This document shows, piece after piece, positions 8,968 through 18,746 of a DNA stretch of 32,762 nt. Made by a program: the position numbers and the translations under genes. Source of the DNA: an uncultured Oscillibacter sp. (GTDB lineage Bacteria; Bacillota; Clostridia; Oscillospirales; Oscillospiraceae). The number at the start of each line of letters is the position of its first letter. Positions within the stretch are counted from its first letter, which is position 1. The notes beneath the pieces were generated by a model. That model was given only the letters and a program-made list of their open reading frames with translations. It made no database searches and had not been told where the DNA came from. The stretch lies in assembly GCA_946183175.1 (NCBI GenBank), contig CAMHBH010000003.1:1-32762 (forward strand), read 5' to 3'.

Positions 8968-11900
8968 GTGGTAAGGCGGGTTTATGTAGAGAAGAAAGAG
9001 GGCTTGCGGCAGGAGGCCGAAAGTCTGTGCCGGGAACTGCGGAGCGTGCTGGGCATCAAGGCCCTGCGGGGCGTGCGTATCGTTCACCGCTACGACGTGG
9101 AGGGACTGGACGGGCCGACATTCGACCGCGCTGTCCGGACGGTGTTTTCGGAGCCGCAAGTCGACGAGGCGTCGCCGGTGCTGTCGCTCGACGCCGACGG
9201 CGTGGAGACGATATTCGGCGTGGAGGCGCTCCCGGGACAGTTCGACCAGCGCGCCGACTCGGCGGCGGCGTGTATCCAGCTCATGACGCGCGGGGCGCGG
9301 CCCGTCGTGCGCGCGGCGGAGGTGTACAGGCTTTCGGGGAAGCTGACTGCGGAAGACGTGGAGCGTATCAAGCGGTACGTCATAAACCCCGTGGAGACGC
9401 GCGAGGCGTGCCGGGAAGTCCCGGAGACTTTACAGGCCCATTGGGAGCCGCCCGCGCCCGTGGAGACCGTGGACGGATTCACCACACTGGACGAGGGCGG
9501 GCTGTCGGCGTTACTCGACCGGATGGGCCTTGCCATGGACATCGACGACCTGAAATTCCTACAGGCGCATTTCCGCGACGAGGAGCGCCGCGACCCCACC
9601 GTGACGGAAATCCGCGTCGTCGACACCTACTGGTCAGACCACTGCCGGCACACGACATTCTCGACGCATATTGACCGCGTGGAAATCGTGAGCCCGGAAG
9701 TACAGGCGGCGTATGAGCGCTACTTGTCAGCGCGGGCGGAAGTCTACGGGGAGAAGGCGTCGACGCGGCCTCAAACCCTGATGGACATCGCCACCGTCGG
9801 GGCGAAAGTCCTGAAGCGGCGCGGACTGCTGAAGAATCTGGACGAGAGCGAGGAAATCAACGCCTGTTCGGTGCGCGTGACGGCGACCGTCGACGGCAAG
9901 CCGGAAGATTGGCTGTTGATGTTCAAGAACGAGACGCACAACCACCCGACGGAAATCGAGCCGTTCGGCGGGGCGGCGACGTGTATCGGCGGGTGTATCC
10001 GCGACCCGCTGTCGGGGCGGGTATGGGTGTACCAGGCCATGCGCGTGACGGGCTGTGGAGACCCGCGCGCGCCCGTCGCGGACACGCTTCCCGGGAAACT
10101 CCCGCAACGCAAATTGGCGCAGACCGCCGCCGCCGGGTATTCGTCCTACGGCAACCAAATCGGCCTCGCGACGGGACTTGTCAGCGAGCTTTACCACCCC
10201 GGATACGTGGCGAAACATATGGAAATCGGCGCGGTCGTGGGCGCGGCCCCGGCTGGGAATGTCGTCCGGGAGCGCCCCGCGCCGGGGGATGTCGTGATAC
10301 TCCTGGGCGGGCGTACCGGGCGCGACGGAATCGGCGGCGCGACGGGTTCGTCGAAGAGCCACAATCAAAAGTCGCTGTCGACGATGGCGAGCGAAGTACA
10401 GAAGGGCAACGCGCCCGAAGAGCGTAAACTGCAACGGCTGTTCCGCGACGCGGCGGTGACGCGCCTTGTGAAGCGCTGTAACGATTTCGGGGCGGGCGGC
10501 GTGAGCGTGGCAATCGGGGAACTCGCCGACGGGCTGGAAATCAATCTGGACGCGGTTCGGAAGAAGTACGAGGGCCTCGACGGAACGGAACTTGCGATTT
10601 CGGAATCGCAGGAACGAATGGCGGTGGTCGTCGCGCCGGAGAATGTGGACGCGCTGACGGCGGCGGCGGAGCGTGAGAATTTAGAGGCGTACCCGGTGGC
10701 GGAGGTGACGGACGCGCCGCGCATGGTCATGAAGTGGCAGGGCGCGACGATAGTCAACCTGTCGCGGGCGTTCCTGAATACGAACGGCGCGGAGAAGCAT
10801 ATTACCGTAGAGGTGACGGAGCGCCGGACGGCCCCGGAAGCGTTCCCGGACACCTTGCGCGGCATGGCGTCGGACTTGCGCACGGCGTCGCGGCGCGGAC
10901 TGGCCGAACGGTTTGATTCGACCGTCGGCGCGGGTTCGGTACTCATGCCGTTCGGGGGCGTGGCGCAGAAGACCCCGACACAGGTCATGGCGGCGCTGTT
11001 GCCCGTACTCCCCGGGCAGGAGACGGAAGACTGTAGCGTGATGTCGTGGGGCTTTGACCCGGAGGCGATGTCGGCGGACCCGTTCGAGGGGGCGCGGCGG
11101 AGCGTGACAGTCTCGCTCGCGAAGCTGTGCGCGGCGGGTTGCGACTACCGCGACGCGTACCTGACGTTCCAGGAGTATTTCGAGAAACTCCGGCAGGAGC
11201 CGACGCGCTGGGGCGTACCGTTCGCGGCGCTGCTGGGCGCGCTGGACGCGCAGTTAGGCTTTGGCGTGGCGGCGATTGGCGGAAAGGATTCCATGTCGGG
11301 TTCGTTCCTTGACATGGACGTGCCGCCGACGCTGGTCTCGTTCGCGATTGCCCCGGCGAAGGCCGGTGACATTCTGTCGCCGGAGTTCAAGCGCGCTGGG
11401 AAGAAGTACGGGAACCCGGTGTACCTGTTCGGCGGTTCGCCCGACTATACCGAACTGAAAACGGCGTGGGACAAGTTCCACGCGCTCTGTCAGGCCGGGA
11501 AAGTCAAGGCGGCCTGGGCGGTGGAGTACGGCGTAGCCGAGGCCGTCATGAAGATGTCGTTCGGGAATCACGTCGGATTCCGCGCGGAAACCGAGGCCGA
11601 TATTCCGTGGTACGCTCCCTGTCCGGGCGCGATTGTCGCGGAACTGTCGGAGGAAGTCGGGGACGGCGTACAAATCGGCGTCACGACGCTGGAGCCCGTC
11701 GTAAGTATCGGCGACGACCGCGCGGCGGTCAAAGAACTGATTGCCTTAAACGAAGGCGTATTAGAGGACGTGTACCCGAACCGCGCGGAGACCGGGGAGA
11801 CGTGGGCCCCCGTCCTGACCGACACCGGGGCGCGCGAGAAAATCGCGCCGAAAGTCGGCGTTGCGACGCCGCGCGTACTGATTCCGGTATTCCCGGGCAC

Positions 11901-12666
11901 CAACTGCGAGTACGACAGCGCGCGCGCCGCCATACGCGCCGGACTGCACGCCGAAATTTTCGTGATTAACAACCAGTCGGCGGAGGGCGTGGAGGATTCC
12001 GCGAACCGTTTCGCCGGGAGGGTGGCGGAAAGTCAGATTATTTTCATCCCGGGCGGATTCTCGGGCGGCGACGAACCCGACGGTTCCGGAAAGTTCATTA
12101 CGGCGTTTTTCCGCAACCCGGGCGTGTCGGACGCGGTCATGGAACTGCTCAAGGAGCGCGACGGGCTGATGTTAGGCGTCTGCAACGGCTTTCAGGCGCT
12201 CATCAAACTCGGCCTCGTGCCCTACGGCGAAATTCGCGACATGGACGCCGACTGTCCCACGCTCAGTTACAACGTCATCGGGCGGCACCAGTCGCGCATT
12301 GTCCGGACGCGGGTCGCGTCGCGGCGTTCGCCGTGGCTGTCGCGCGTCCGCGAGGGCGATATTGTAAACGTGCCGATTTCCCACGGCGAGGGGCGCTTCC
12401 TGTGCCCGCATGACCTGTTGACGAAACTCGGCGCGAATGGGCAGATTGCCACGCAATATGTTGATTTGAAAGGGAATCCGTCGATGGATGTGGAGTACAA
12501 CCCGAACGGGTCAGCATGGGCCGTAGAGGGCCTGCTGTCGCCGGACGGGCGCGTATTCGGCAAGATGGGACACTCGGAGCGCGTTGGCCCGGCGCTCTAC
12601 CGCAACGTCCCCGGCGACTACGACTTGGGCCTGTTCGATTCCGCAAAGGACTATTTCAGTGTATAA
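8968..12666 (+). CDS. purL: Phosphoribosylformylglycinamidine synthase, long fused form
   Basis: 1232 aa; ETHNHPTEIEPFGGAATCIGGCIRD; C-terminal glutaminase with FPGTNCEYD and LGVCNGFQAL; GTG start with AAAGGAGGG RBS. Confidence 0.96.
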   Translation: MVRRVYVEKKEGLRQEAESLCRELRSVLGIKALRGVRIVHRYDVEGLDGPTFDRAVRTVFSEPQVDEASPVLSLDADGVETIFGVEALPGQFDQRADSAAACIQLMTRGARPVVRAAEVYRLSGKLTAEDVERIKRYVINPVETREACREVPETLQAHWEPPAPVETVDGFTTLDEGGLSALLDRMGLAMDIDDLKFLQAHFRDEERRDPTVTEIRVVDTYWSDHCRHTTFSTHIDRVEIVSPEVQAAYERYLSARAEVYGEKASTRPQTLMDIATVGAKVLKRRGLLKNLDESEEINACSVRVTATVDGKPEDWLLMFKNETHNHPTEIEPFGGAATCIGGCIRDPLSGRVWVYQAMRVTGCGDPRAPVADTLPGKLPQRKLAQTAAAGYSSYGNQIGLATGLVSELYHPGYVAKHMEIGAVVGAAPAGNVVRERPAPGDVVILLGGRTGRDGIGGATGSSKSHNQKSLSTMASEVQKGNAPEERKLQRLFRDAAVTRLVKRCNDFGAGGVSVAIGELADGLEINLDAVRKKYEGLDGTELAISESQERMAVVVAPENVDALTAAAERENLEAYPVAEVTDAPRMVMKWQGATIVNLSRAFLNTNGAEKHITVEVTERRTAPEAFPDTLRGMASDLRTASRRGLAERFDSTVGAGSVLMPFGGVAQKTPTQVMAALLPVLPGQETEDCSVMSWGFDPEAMSADPFEGARRSVTVSLAKLCAAGCDYRDAYLTFQEYFEKLRQEPTRWGVPFAALLGALDAQLGFGVAAIGGKDSMSGSFLDMDVPPTLVSFAIAPAKAGDILSPEFKRAGKKYGNPVYLFGGSPDYTELKTAWDKFHALCQAGKVKAAWAVEYGVAEAVMKMSFGNHVGFRAETEADIPWYAPCPGAIVAELSEEVGDGVQIGVTTLEPVVSIGDDRAAVKELIALNEGVLEDVYPNRAETGETWAPVLTDTGAREKIAPKVGVATPRVLIPVFPGTNCEYDSARAAIRAGLHAEIFVINNQSAEGVEDSANRFAGRVAESQIIFIPGGFSGGDEPDGSGKFITAFFRNPGVSDAVMELLKERDGLMLGVCNGFQALIKLGLVPYGEIRDMDADCPTLSYNVIGRHQSRIVRTRVASRRSPWLSRVREGDIVNVPISHGEGRFLCPHDLLTKLGANGQIATQYVDLKGNPSMDVEYNPNGSAWAVEGLLSPDGRVFGKMGHSERVGPALYRNVPGDYDLGLFDSAKDYFSV

Positions 12667-12678
12667 GTGAGGTGCGTC

Positions 12679-14184
12679 ATGGCATACTTTTTCCCGGAAC
12701 CGTCCCACACGTTCAGCGAGTACCTTCTTGTCCCGGGCTACTCCTCCTCGGAGTGTATCCCGGCGAACGTGTCGCTCAAGACCCCGGTCGTGAAGTTCCG
12801 CCGGGGCGAGGAATCCCCCCTGACAATGAATGTCCCTATGGTCTCCGCCGTCATGCAGGCGGTGTCCGGGGAAAAGATGGGCGTCGCGCTGGCCAAAGAG
12901 GGCGGAATCGCCTTTATCTACGTCTCCCAGCCGATAGCCGAACAGGCCGACATGGTTCGCCGCGTCAAGCGTACGAAGGCGGGCTTTGTGGTCAGCGCGA
13001 GCAACCTGAAAATCGGCGACACCCTCTCCGACGTGCTGGCCCTCAAGGAACGTACGGGCTACTCCACGATGGCGGTCACGGAGGACGGCACCGGAACCGG
13101 AAAGCTGTTGGGGCTTGTCACGAGCCGGGACTACCGGGTGAGCCGGATGTCGCCGGAGACGAAGGTCGCGGATTTCATGACGCCCGTCTCGAAACTCGTC
13201 ACGGCGAAGGCGGGCGTGACGCTCAGCGAGGCCAACGACATTCTGTGGGAGCACAAGCTGAACGCGTTGCCGATTGTCACGCCGGACGGCTACCTTGATT
13301 CGTTCGTGTTCCGCAAGGACTACGATTCGCACAAGGAAAACCCGCTGGAACTCCTCGACGGCAAAAAGCGCTACGTCGTCGGCGCGGGAATCAACACGCG
13401 CGACTACGAGGAACGCGTCCCGGCGCTGGTCGAGGCGGGCGTGGACGTATTAGTGATTGATTCGTCGGAAGGCTTTTCGGAGTGGCAGTCGCGGACGCTC
13501 TCCTGGATTCGCTCCCGCTACGGCGACAAGGTGAAAGTCGGGGCGGGGAACGTCGTCGACGGCGACGGCTTCCGGTTCCTGGCCGACGCGGGCGCGGATT
13601 TCGTGAAAATCGGAATCGGCGGCGGGTCGATTTGCATCACCCGCGAAACGAAGGGTATCGGGCGCGGACAGGCCACGGCGGTTATCGACACCGCCAAGAC
13701 CCGCGACGAATACTTTGAGCAAACCGGCGTCTACGTGCCGCTCTGCGCCGACGGCGGAATCGTGCAGGACTACCACATCACGCTCGCGCTGGCGATGGGG
13801 GCCGACTTCTGCATGCTGGGCCGCTACTTCTCGCGGTTCGACGAGTCGCCGAGCAACAAAATCCTCATGGGCGGGAGCTACATGAAGGAATACTGGGGCG
13901 AGGGGAGCGCGCGCGCGCGCAACTGGCAACGCTACGACTTAGGCGGGGCGTCGAAGCTGAGCTTTGAGGAGGGCGTGGATTCCTACGTGCCCTACGCGGG
14001 GGCGCTGTCGGACGGCATGGCCTCGACGCTGGCGAAAATCCGCTCGACCATGTGCAACTGCGGCGCGCTGACGATTCCCGAACTCCGCGACAAGGCTAAA
14101 CTGACGCTGGTTTCGTCGGTGTCGATAGTCGAGGGCGGCGCACACGACGTGCTCTTGAAGGATACCACCAACGGCAGTAAATGA
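12679..14184 (+). CDS. guaB: IMP dehydrogenase
   Basis: [35 protein letters not shown]-like middle; [23 protein letters not shown]. Confidence 0.92.
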   Translation: MAYFFPEPSHTFSEYLLVPGYSSSECIPANVSLKTPVVKFRRGEESPLTMNVPMVSAVMQAVSGEKMGVALAKEGGIAFIYVSQPIAEQADMVRRVKRTKAGFVVSASNLKIGDTLSDVLALKERTGYSTMAVTEDGTGTGKLLGLVTSRDYRVSRMSPETKVADFMTPVSKLVTAKAGVTLSEANDILWEHKLNALPIVTPDGYLDSFVFRKDYDSHKENPLELLDGKKRYVVGAGINTRDYEERVPALVEAGVDVLVIDSSEGFSEWQSRTLSWIRSRYGDKVKVGAGNVVDGDGFRFLADAGADFVKIGIGGGSICITRETKGIGRGQATAVIDTAKTRDEYFEQTGVYVPLCADGGIVQDYHITLALAMGADFCMLGRYFSRFDESPSNKILMGGSYMKEYWGEGSARARNWQRYDLGGASKLSFEEGVDSYVPYAGALSDGMASTLAKIRSTMCNCGALTIPELRDKAKLTLVSSVSIVEGGAHDVLLKDTTNGSK

Positions 14185-14206
14185 CAGGACGTTTCAGGGG
14201 GCCGAT

Positions 14207-14362
14207 ATGAACTCTGACAGCATTCCGGCGGATGACCCGACGCGTTTTACAGAGGCGGAGTTGATGGAGAAACATCAGCGCGGCATTGAGGCCATAGAGG
14301 CCGGAAAGGGTATCCGCGTCACCATAGAGCAGTTAGAAGCTATGGCGGACTTGAAATCATAA
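14207..14362 (+). CDS. 51-aa small protein, last ORF of the pur operon
   Basis: MNSDSIPADDPTRFTEAELMEKHQRGIEAIEAGKGIRVTIEQLEAMADLKS*; below the ORF-track cutoff; lies between guaB and the terminator. Upstream AGGGGGCC could act as RBS. Confidence 0.5.
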   Translation: MNSDSIPADDPTRFTEAELMEKHQRGIEAIEAGKGIRVTIEQLEAMADLKS

Positions 14363-14370
14363 CGGCGGGA

Positions 14371-14400
14371 CAGTTCCGGGTTTTCCGGGACTGTTTTTTT
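14371..14400 (+). terminator. Intrinsic terminator of the pur operon
   Basis: ACAGTTCCGG-gttttc-CGGGACTGT followed by TTTTTT. Confidence 0.85.
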
Positions 14401-14493
14401 GAAAACCGGGGCTTTTCGTCAAAATGCCCTCTGTCCGGAGACGCGCGGCGGATTCTTTCCCCGATTCCCACAAAAGAAAATGCGCCCGTCCTG

Positions 14494-14522
14494 TTGTATC
14501 GGGGCGAAAAATGTGGTAGGAT
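14494..14522 (+). promoter_or_regulatory. Candidate promoter for the ACT-hom-lysC cluster
   Basis: TTGTAT, 17-nt spacer, TAGGAT. Confidence 0.45.
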
Positions 14523-14562
14523 TGTGGGCGCGAAAAACAAATGCGCATGGGAGGCGGACAGC

Positions 14563-15003
14563 ATGGCAGGATACGTCAAATATTATCTCGTCGCCGCCGA
14601 CGTGTTGCCGGAAGTGATTCTCCGCGCCGCCGAGGTCAACCGCATGATGGAGGCCCACGAGGCCGACACCGTCGAGGCCGCCGCCCGCGCCGCCGGAATC
14701 AGCCGGAGCGCCTACTACAAGTACAAGGACACCGTCCGCCCCTTCTTCGACATGAAGTCCGACCGGATTGTGACCTTTCAGGCCATTTTGAAGGATGTTG
14801 CCGGGGTACTCTCGCGTATGCTGGCGCTGTTCGCGACTTCCGGGGCCAATATCCTGACGATTAACCAGAGCATTCCGGTCAACGGCTGCGCGGCGGTGAC
14901 GGTCTCCGCCGAGGTCTCCGGTCTGTCCGGGGAGCCGGAACAGCTCATCGCGGACGTTTCGGCGCTGGAGGGCGTCATCAAGTTTGAAATTCTGGCGGGC
15001 TGA
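14563..15003 (+). CDS. ACT domain-containing protein (PheB-like)
   Basis: MAGYVKYYLVAADVLPEVILRAAEVNRMM...ISRSAYYKYKDTVRPF then ACT domain; typical neighbour of hom. Confidence 0.85.
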   Translation: MAGYVKYYLVAADVLPEVILRAAEVNRMMEAHEADTVEAAARAAGISRSAYYKYKDTVRPFFDMKSDRIVTFQAILKDVAGVLSRMLALFATSGANILTINQSIPVNGCAAVTVSAEVSGLSGEPEQLIADVSALEGVIKFEILAG

Positions 15004-15027
15004 ACGCAGGCAAGGAGTACGGAATCA

Positions 15028-16212
15028 ATGATACAGACAGCAATCATGGGCTACGGCACGGTCGGAAGCGGCGTCGCCAAGGTCATCGAGAACAACGCCG
15101 GGGAAATCCGGAAAAAACTGGGGGAAGTCCTGAACGTCAAGACGGTACTGGTACGGCGCTTCCGCGACTGTCCGTACCGCGCCCGCATGACCGACGACTT
15201 CCGCGACATCGAACAGGACCCCGAAATTCAAGTCGTCGTCGAGACTATCGGCGGCGTCGGCCCGGCCTACGAGTACACGAAGCGCGCCCTGCTGGCCGGA
15301 AAGCACGTCGTGACGGCGAATAAGCAACTTGTCGCCGAGCGCGGCTGTGAACTGCTGGAACTGGCCCGGGAGCGGCGCGTACACTACCTGTTCGAGGCGA
15401 GCGTCGGCGGGGGGATTCCGATTCTGCACCCGCTGACGGAGTGCATGTCGGCGAACCACATCGAGGAAATTTACGGCATTTTGAACGGCACGAGTAACTA
15501 TATCCTCACGCGCATGGTACGGAACGGGGCCTCTTTCGACGGCGCGCTGGCCGAGGCACAGCGCCACGGTTACGCGGAGGCCGACCCGACCGCCGACGTG
15601 GACGGCCTCGACGCCGGACGCAAAATCTGTATCCTGGCGGATTTGGCTTTCGGACACCAGGTGAACCCGTCCGCCGTGCCGATGGAAGGTATTCGAGGAA
15701 TTACGTTGCGAGACGTGAATATTGCACGGCGGGGCGGCTACCGTATCAAACTTTTGGGGCGGGCGGTACGCCTCCCGAACGGGCACACCGCCTATGTAGC
15801 CCCACACTTAATCCCGGAGACACTGCCCGTGGCGAATGTCGAGGACGTGTTCAACGCCATTATTGTACGCGGCAACGCGACGGGGGAAGTCATGTTCTAC
15901 GGGCGCGGGGCGGGCGAACTGCCCACGGCGTCGGCGTGCGTGGCGGACGTGATGGAGTGCCTGACTTCCCAGCAGTGGAACGTAAACTGGTCTCCCGACC
16001 CGGCGGGATTCCGCGACCCGATGGAACTCGAAACCCGCCACTACTTCCGTATCGACGGGAGCCTCACGGACGCGGTACGCGCATTCGGGGAAGTCGAAGC
16101 GTTGCGGGAAGACCACGAGACGGCCTTCCTGACGGAGCGAATCAGCGGGGCGGAGGCGGCGGAGCGCGCGAAAGAACTGCAAGTGTTAGCCTGTATCCGC
16201 GCCCTGTCGTGA
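15028..16212 (+). CDS. hom: Homoserine dehydrogenase
   Basis: IMGYGTVGSGVAKVI...VVTANKQLVAERG...FEASVGGGIPIL...NGTSNYILTRM...YAEADPTADVDGLDAGRK. Confidence 0.96.
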   Translation: MIQTAIMGYGTVGSGVAKVIENNAGEIRKKLGEVLNVKTVLVRRFRDCPYRARMTDDFRDIEQDPEIQVVVETIGGVGPAYEYTKRALLAGKHVVTANKQLVAERGCELLELARERRVHYLFEASVGGGIPILHPLTECMSANHIEEIYGILNGTSNYILTRMVRNGASFDGALAEAQRHGYAEADPTADVDGLDAGRKICILADLAFGHQVNPSAVPMEGIRGITLRDVNIARRGGYRIKLLGRAVRLPNGHTAYVAPHLIPETLPVANVEDVFNAIIVRGNATGEVMFYGRGAGELPTASACVADVMECLTSQQWNVNWSPDPAGFRDPMELETRHYFRIDGSLTDAVRAFGEVEALREDHETAFLTERISGAEAAERAKELQVLACIRALS

Positions 16213-16257
16213 CGCGTAGGATAGAGCGCAAGACTGAAAACGAAGAAGGTATAAACA

Positions 16258-17463
16258 ATGAGTTTGATTGTTCAGAAATTCGGCGGGAGTTCCGTCCGGG
16301 ACGCCGAACGGATTCGCAATGTCGCCCGGATTATCGCGGAAACGTACCTCAAGGGCAACGATGTCATGGTCGTGCTCTCCGCGCAGGGCGACACCACCGA
16401 CGACTTAATCGCCAAGGCGGAGGAAATCAACCGCCACCCGTCCAAGCGCGAAATGGATATGCTTTTAGCCACGGGAGAGCAGATTTCCGTCGCGCTGTGC
16501 GCGATGGCGCTGGAAGCAATGGGTTTGCCGTGCGTGTCGCTGACGGCCTGGCAAGTCGGCATTCACTCGACGACCCAGCACGGCGACGCGCGAATCAAGC
16601 TGATTGACCCCGACCGTATCCGGATGGAGCTGGATTCCCACCGGATTGTGATTGTCACGGGCTTTCAGGGCGTCGACAAGCGCGGCGACGTGACGACATT
16701 AGGCCGCGGCGGTTCGGATACCAGCGCCGTCGCGCTGGCGGCGGCGTTCCGGGCCGACCTCTGTCAGATTTTCACGGACGTGGACGGCGTCTACACGACC
16801 GACCCGCGCCTCGTGCCCAACGCGCGGAAGCTGGAGGAAATCACCTACGACGAAATGCTCGAACTCGCCTCACAGGGCGCGCAAGTCCTGCACAACCGGA
16901 GCGTGGAACTTGCGAAAAAGTTCCGTGTGAATCTGGAAGTGCTCTCCAGTCTGGAAAGAAAACCGGGCACAAAAGTCAAGGAGGTCACGAAAGTGGAAAA
17001 GACCAATATCGCCGGCGTCGCAAAAGATACGAGTATCGCGCGGGTGGCCCTCGTGGGACTGGAACATACTCCCGGAATCGCCTTTCAGATTTTCGACCTG
17101 CTCAGCCGCCACAATATCAACGTCGACGTGATTTTGCAGTCCATCGGGCGCGAGGACAGCAAGGACATTACGTTTACGATTCACCGGAAAGACCTCGACG
17201 AGACGCTCGACCTGTTGAACGACAACAAGGCTACTCTGCACTTCGACCACATCGAATCCGACGACCATATTGGCAAGGTGTCGATTGTGGGCGCGGGCTT
17301 CATGAGCAACTGCGGCATTGCCTCCCGGATGTTCGAGGCGCTCTACGAGGCCGGAATCAATATCCAGATGATTAACACGTCGGAAATCCGTATCTCCGTA
17401 CTGCTCAACGAGGAAGATGTCAACCGGGCCGTCAAGGCGATTCACGCCAAGTTCTTTGACTGA
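16258..17463 (+). CDS. lysC: Aspartate kinase
   Basis: LIVQKFGGSSVRDAERI...VIVTGFQGVDKRGDVTTLGRGGSDTSAVALAAAF; C-terminal ACT region. Confidence 0.96.
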   Translation: MSLIVQKFGGSSVRDAERIRNVARIIAETYLKGNDVMVVLSAQGDTTDDLIAKAEEINRHPSKREMDMLLATGEQISVALCAMALEAMGLPCVSLTAWQVGIHSTTQHGDARIKLIDPDRIRMELDSHRIVIVTGFQGVDKRGDVTTLGRGGSDTSAVALAAAFRADLCQIFTDVDGVYTTDPRLVPNARKLEEITYDEMLELASQGAQVLHNRSVELAKKFRVNLEVLSSLERKPGTKVKEVTKVEKTNIAGVAKDTSIARVALVGLEHTPGIAFQIFDLLSRHNINVDVILQSIGREDSKDITFTIHRKDLDETLDLLNDNKATLHFDHIESDDHIGKVSIVGAGFMSNCGIASRMFEALYEAGINIQMINTSEIRISVLLNEEDVNRAVKAIHAKFFD

Positions 17464-17464
17464 T

Positions 17465-17866
17465 ATGGGCAAGTATTTTCTGTCGTTCGGGCTGTCCTAT
17501 TTGGGGGCGCTGTTGCTGTTCGCGGCACTGGGGACAGTCTCTCTTTTCCGCTGGCCCGTAGGGCCCGTCCCCGCGGGATTCCGCCTGTTCTGGACGCTGA
17601 TTCCCATGGCGGGCGTATTCCTGCTGGGCCGCCTCTGCGCGCGCCACTGGCGTACCGCCGCCGTAGCGCTCGCCCCCAAAGAACTCCTGATTCTGCTGTT
17701 GGTTATGGCTTGTGTGTTCGCGCTCTCGTGGTTCGTGGAGGCCCTGCAACCCCTGACCGCCCCCGGATTCTTCGGACTTTCCGCGCACGGAATCGGGGCG
17801 TTCCTGCTGGGACTGGCCGGGAATCTGCTCTTTCCCGTGTTATTTCATCTGGGCTGGCGTCTGTGA
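17465..17866 (+). CDS. Small integral membrane protein, unknown function
   Basis: Hydrophobic 133-aa ORF starting 1 nt after the lysC stop. Confidence 0.6.
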   Translation: MGKYFLSFGLSYLGALLLFAALGTVSLFRWPVGPVPAGFRLFWTLIPMAGVFLLGRLCARHWRTAAVALAPKELLILLLVMACVFALSWFVEALQPLTAPGFFGLSAHGIGAFLLGLAGNLLFPVLFHLGWRL

Positions 17867-17941
17867 AGCCGTCTAAAATGCCCCTTCTGTCAGATTATGA
17901 CACCCGCTTTTTGAGGGATGGAAGATTTTTCTAACCCCCTC

Positions 17942-17969
17942 TTGCAACGGCGGGCACCTCTTCTATAAT
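17942..17969 (+). promoter_or_regulatory. Promoter of radC
   Basis: TTGCAA, 16-nt spacer, TATAAT. Confidence 0.6.
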
Positions 17970-17987
17970 TTGCTTTGTACAATTCCA

Positions 17988-18009
17988 GGCGCGGAAACGA
18001 TTCCGCGCC
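17988..18009 (+). other. Perfect stem-loop in the radC 5' leader
   Basis: GGCGCGGAA-acga-TTCCGCGCC, 9 bp perfect. Confidence 0.6.
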
Positions 18010-18034
18010 GGATTTTTCGGGAGGAACGACACCC

Positions 18035-18730
18035 ATGAAAAAGAACGAATCCGGGAACTGTCACAAGGGACACCGTGAAAATGTGCGTCGTCGTTTCCTG
18101 ACAGGCGGCTTGGAAGTGTTCGCTTCCCATGAGATTCTCGAACTCCTCCTCTTCTACTCGATTCCCCAAAAAGATACGAACCCTCTCGCGCACAGGCTGA
18201 TAGACAAATACGGCAATCTGTTCAACGTTCTGTCCGCGCCTGTGGAGGAGTTGCAGTCGGTCGACGGCGTGGGCGAACGGACGGCGATTCTGCTTTCGCT
18301 GGTATTCCAGATAAGCCGCTGGATTCGCCTGGAAGCCATGAAAGAAGCGGGCGTTAATTTTCTTTCCACGCAAGCCGCCGGGGAGTATTGCCGGGAGTTG
18401 TTTTGCGGGAAGAAGGCCGAGGAAGTCTGGGAACTGTGCCTGAATCAGCGCGGGAACCTGATAGGACAGCACAGCATGACAAACGGCAGTATTGTTTCGG
18501 TGTCGATGGACCTCCGGACTTTGATTGCCAACGCCATCCTCAGCCACGCCGAGTCGATTCTTCTGGCGCACAATCACCCGGGCGGCGACGCGAACCCTTC
18601 CGAGGAGGACTGCGCTGCGACACGCTACATCCGGGAGGCGCTGTCGAAAGTGAATATCCCGCTACAAGACCATATCATCGTCGGCGAAAACGAGGTGGTT
18701 TCCATGCGGGAAGCCGGATTTCTGGACTAG
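18035..18730 (+). CDS. radC: RadC family (JAB domain) protein
   Basis: GHRENVRRRFLTGGLEVFASHEILELLLFYSIPQKDTN...LLAHNHPGGDANPSEED. Confidence 0.94.
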   Translation: MKKNESGNCHKGHRENVRRRFLTGGLEVFASHEILELLLFYSIPQKDTNPLAHRLIDKYGNLFNVLSAPVEELQSVDGVGERTAILLSLVFQISRWIRLEAMKEAGVNFLSTQAAGEYCRELFCGKKAEEVWELCLNQRGNLIGQHSMTNGSIVSVSMDLRTLIANAILSHAESILLAHNHPGGDANPSEEDCAATRYIREALSKVNIPLQDHIIVGENEVVSMREAGFLD

Positions 18731-18746
18731 AACGAAAGGGACTTTT

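Noticed and set aside
8631-9674. 347-aa + ORF across purD/purL
   Set aside because: Arg/Gly-rich out-of-frame shadow of two well-supported genes.
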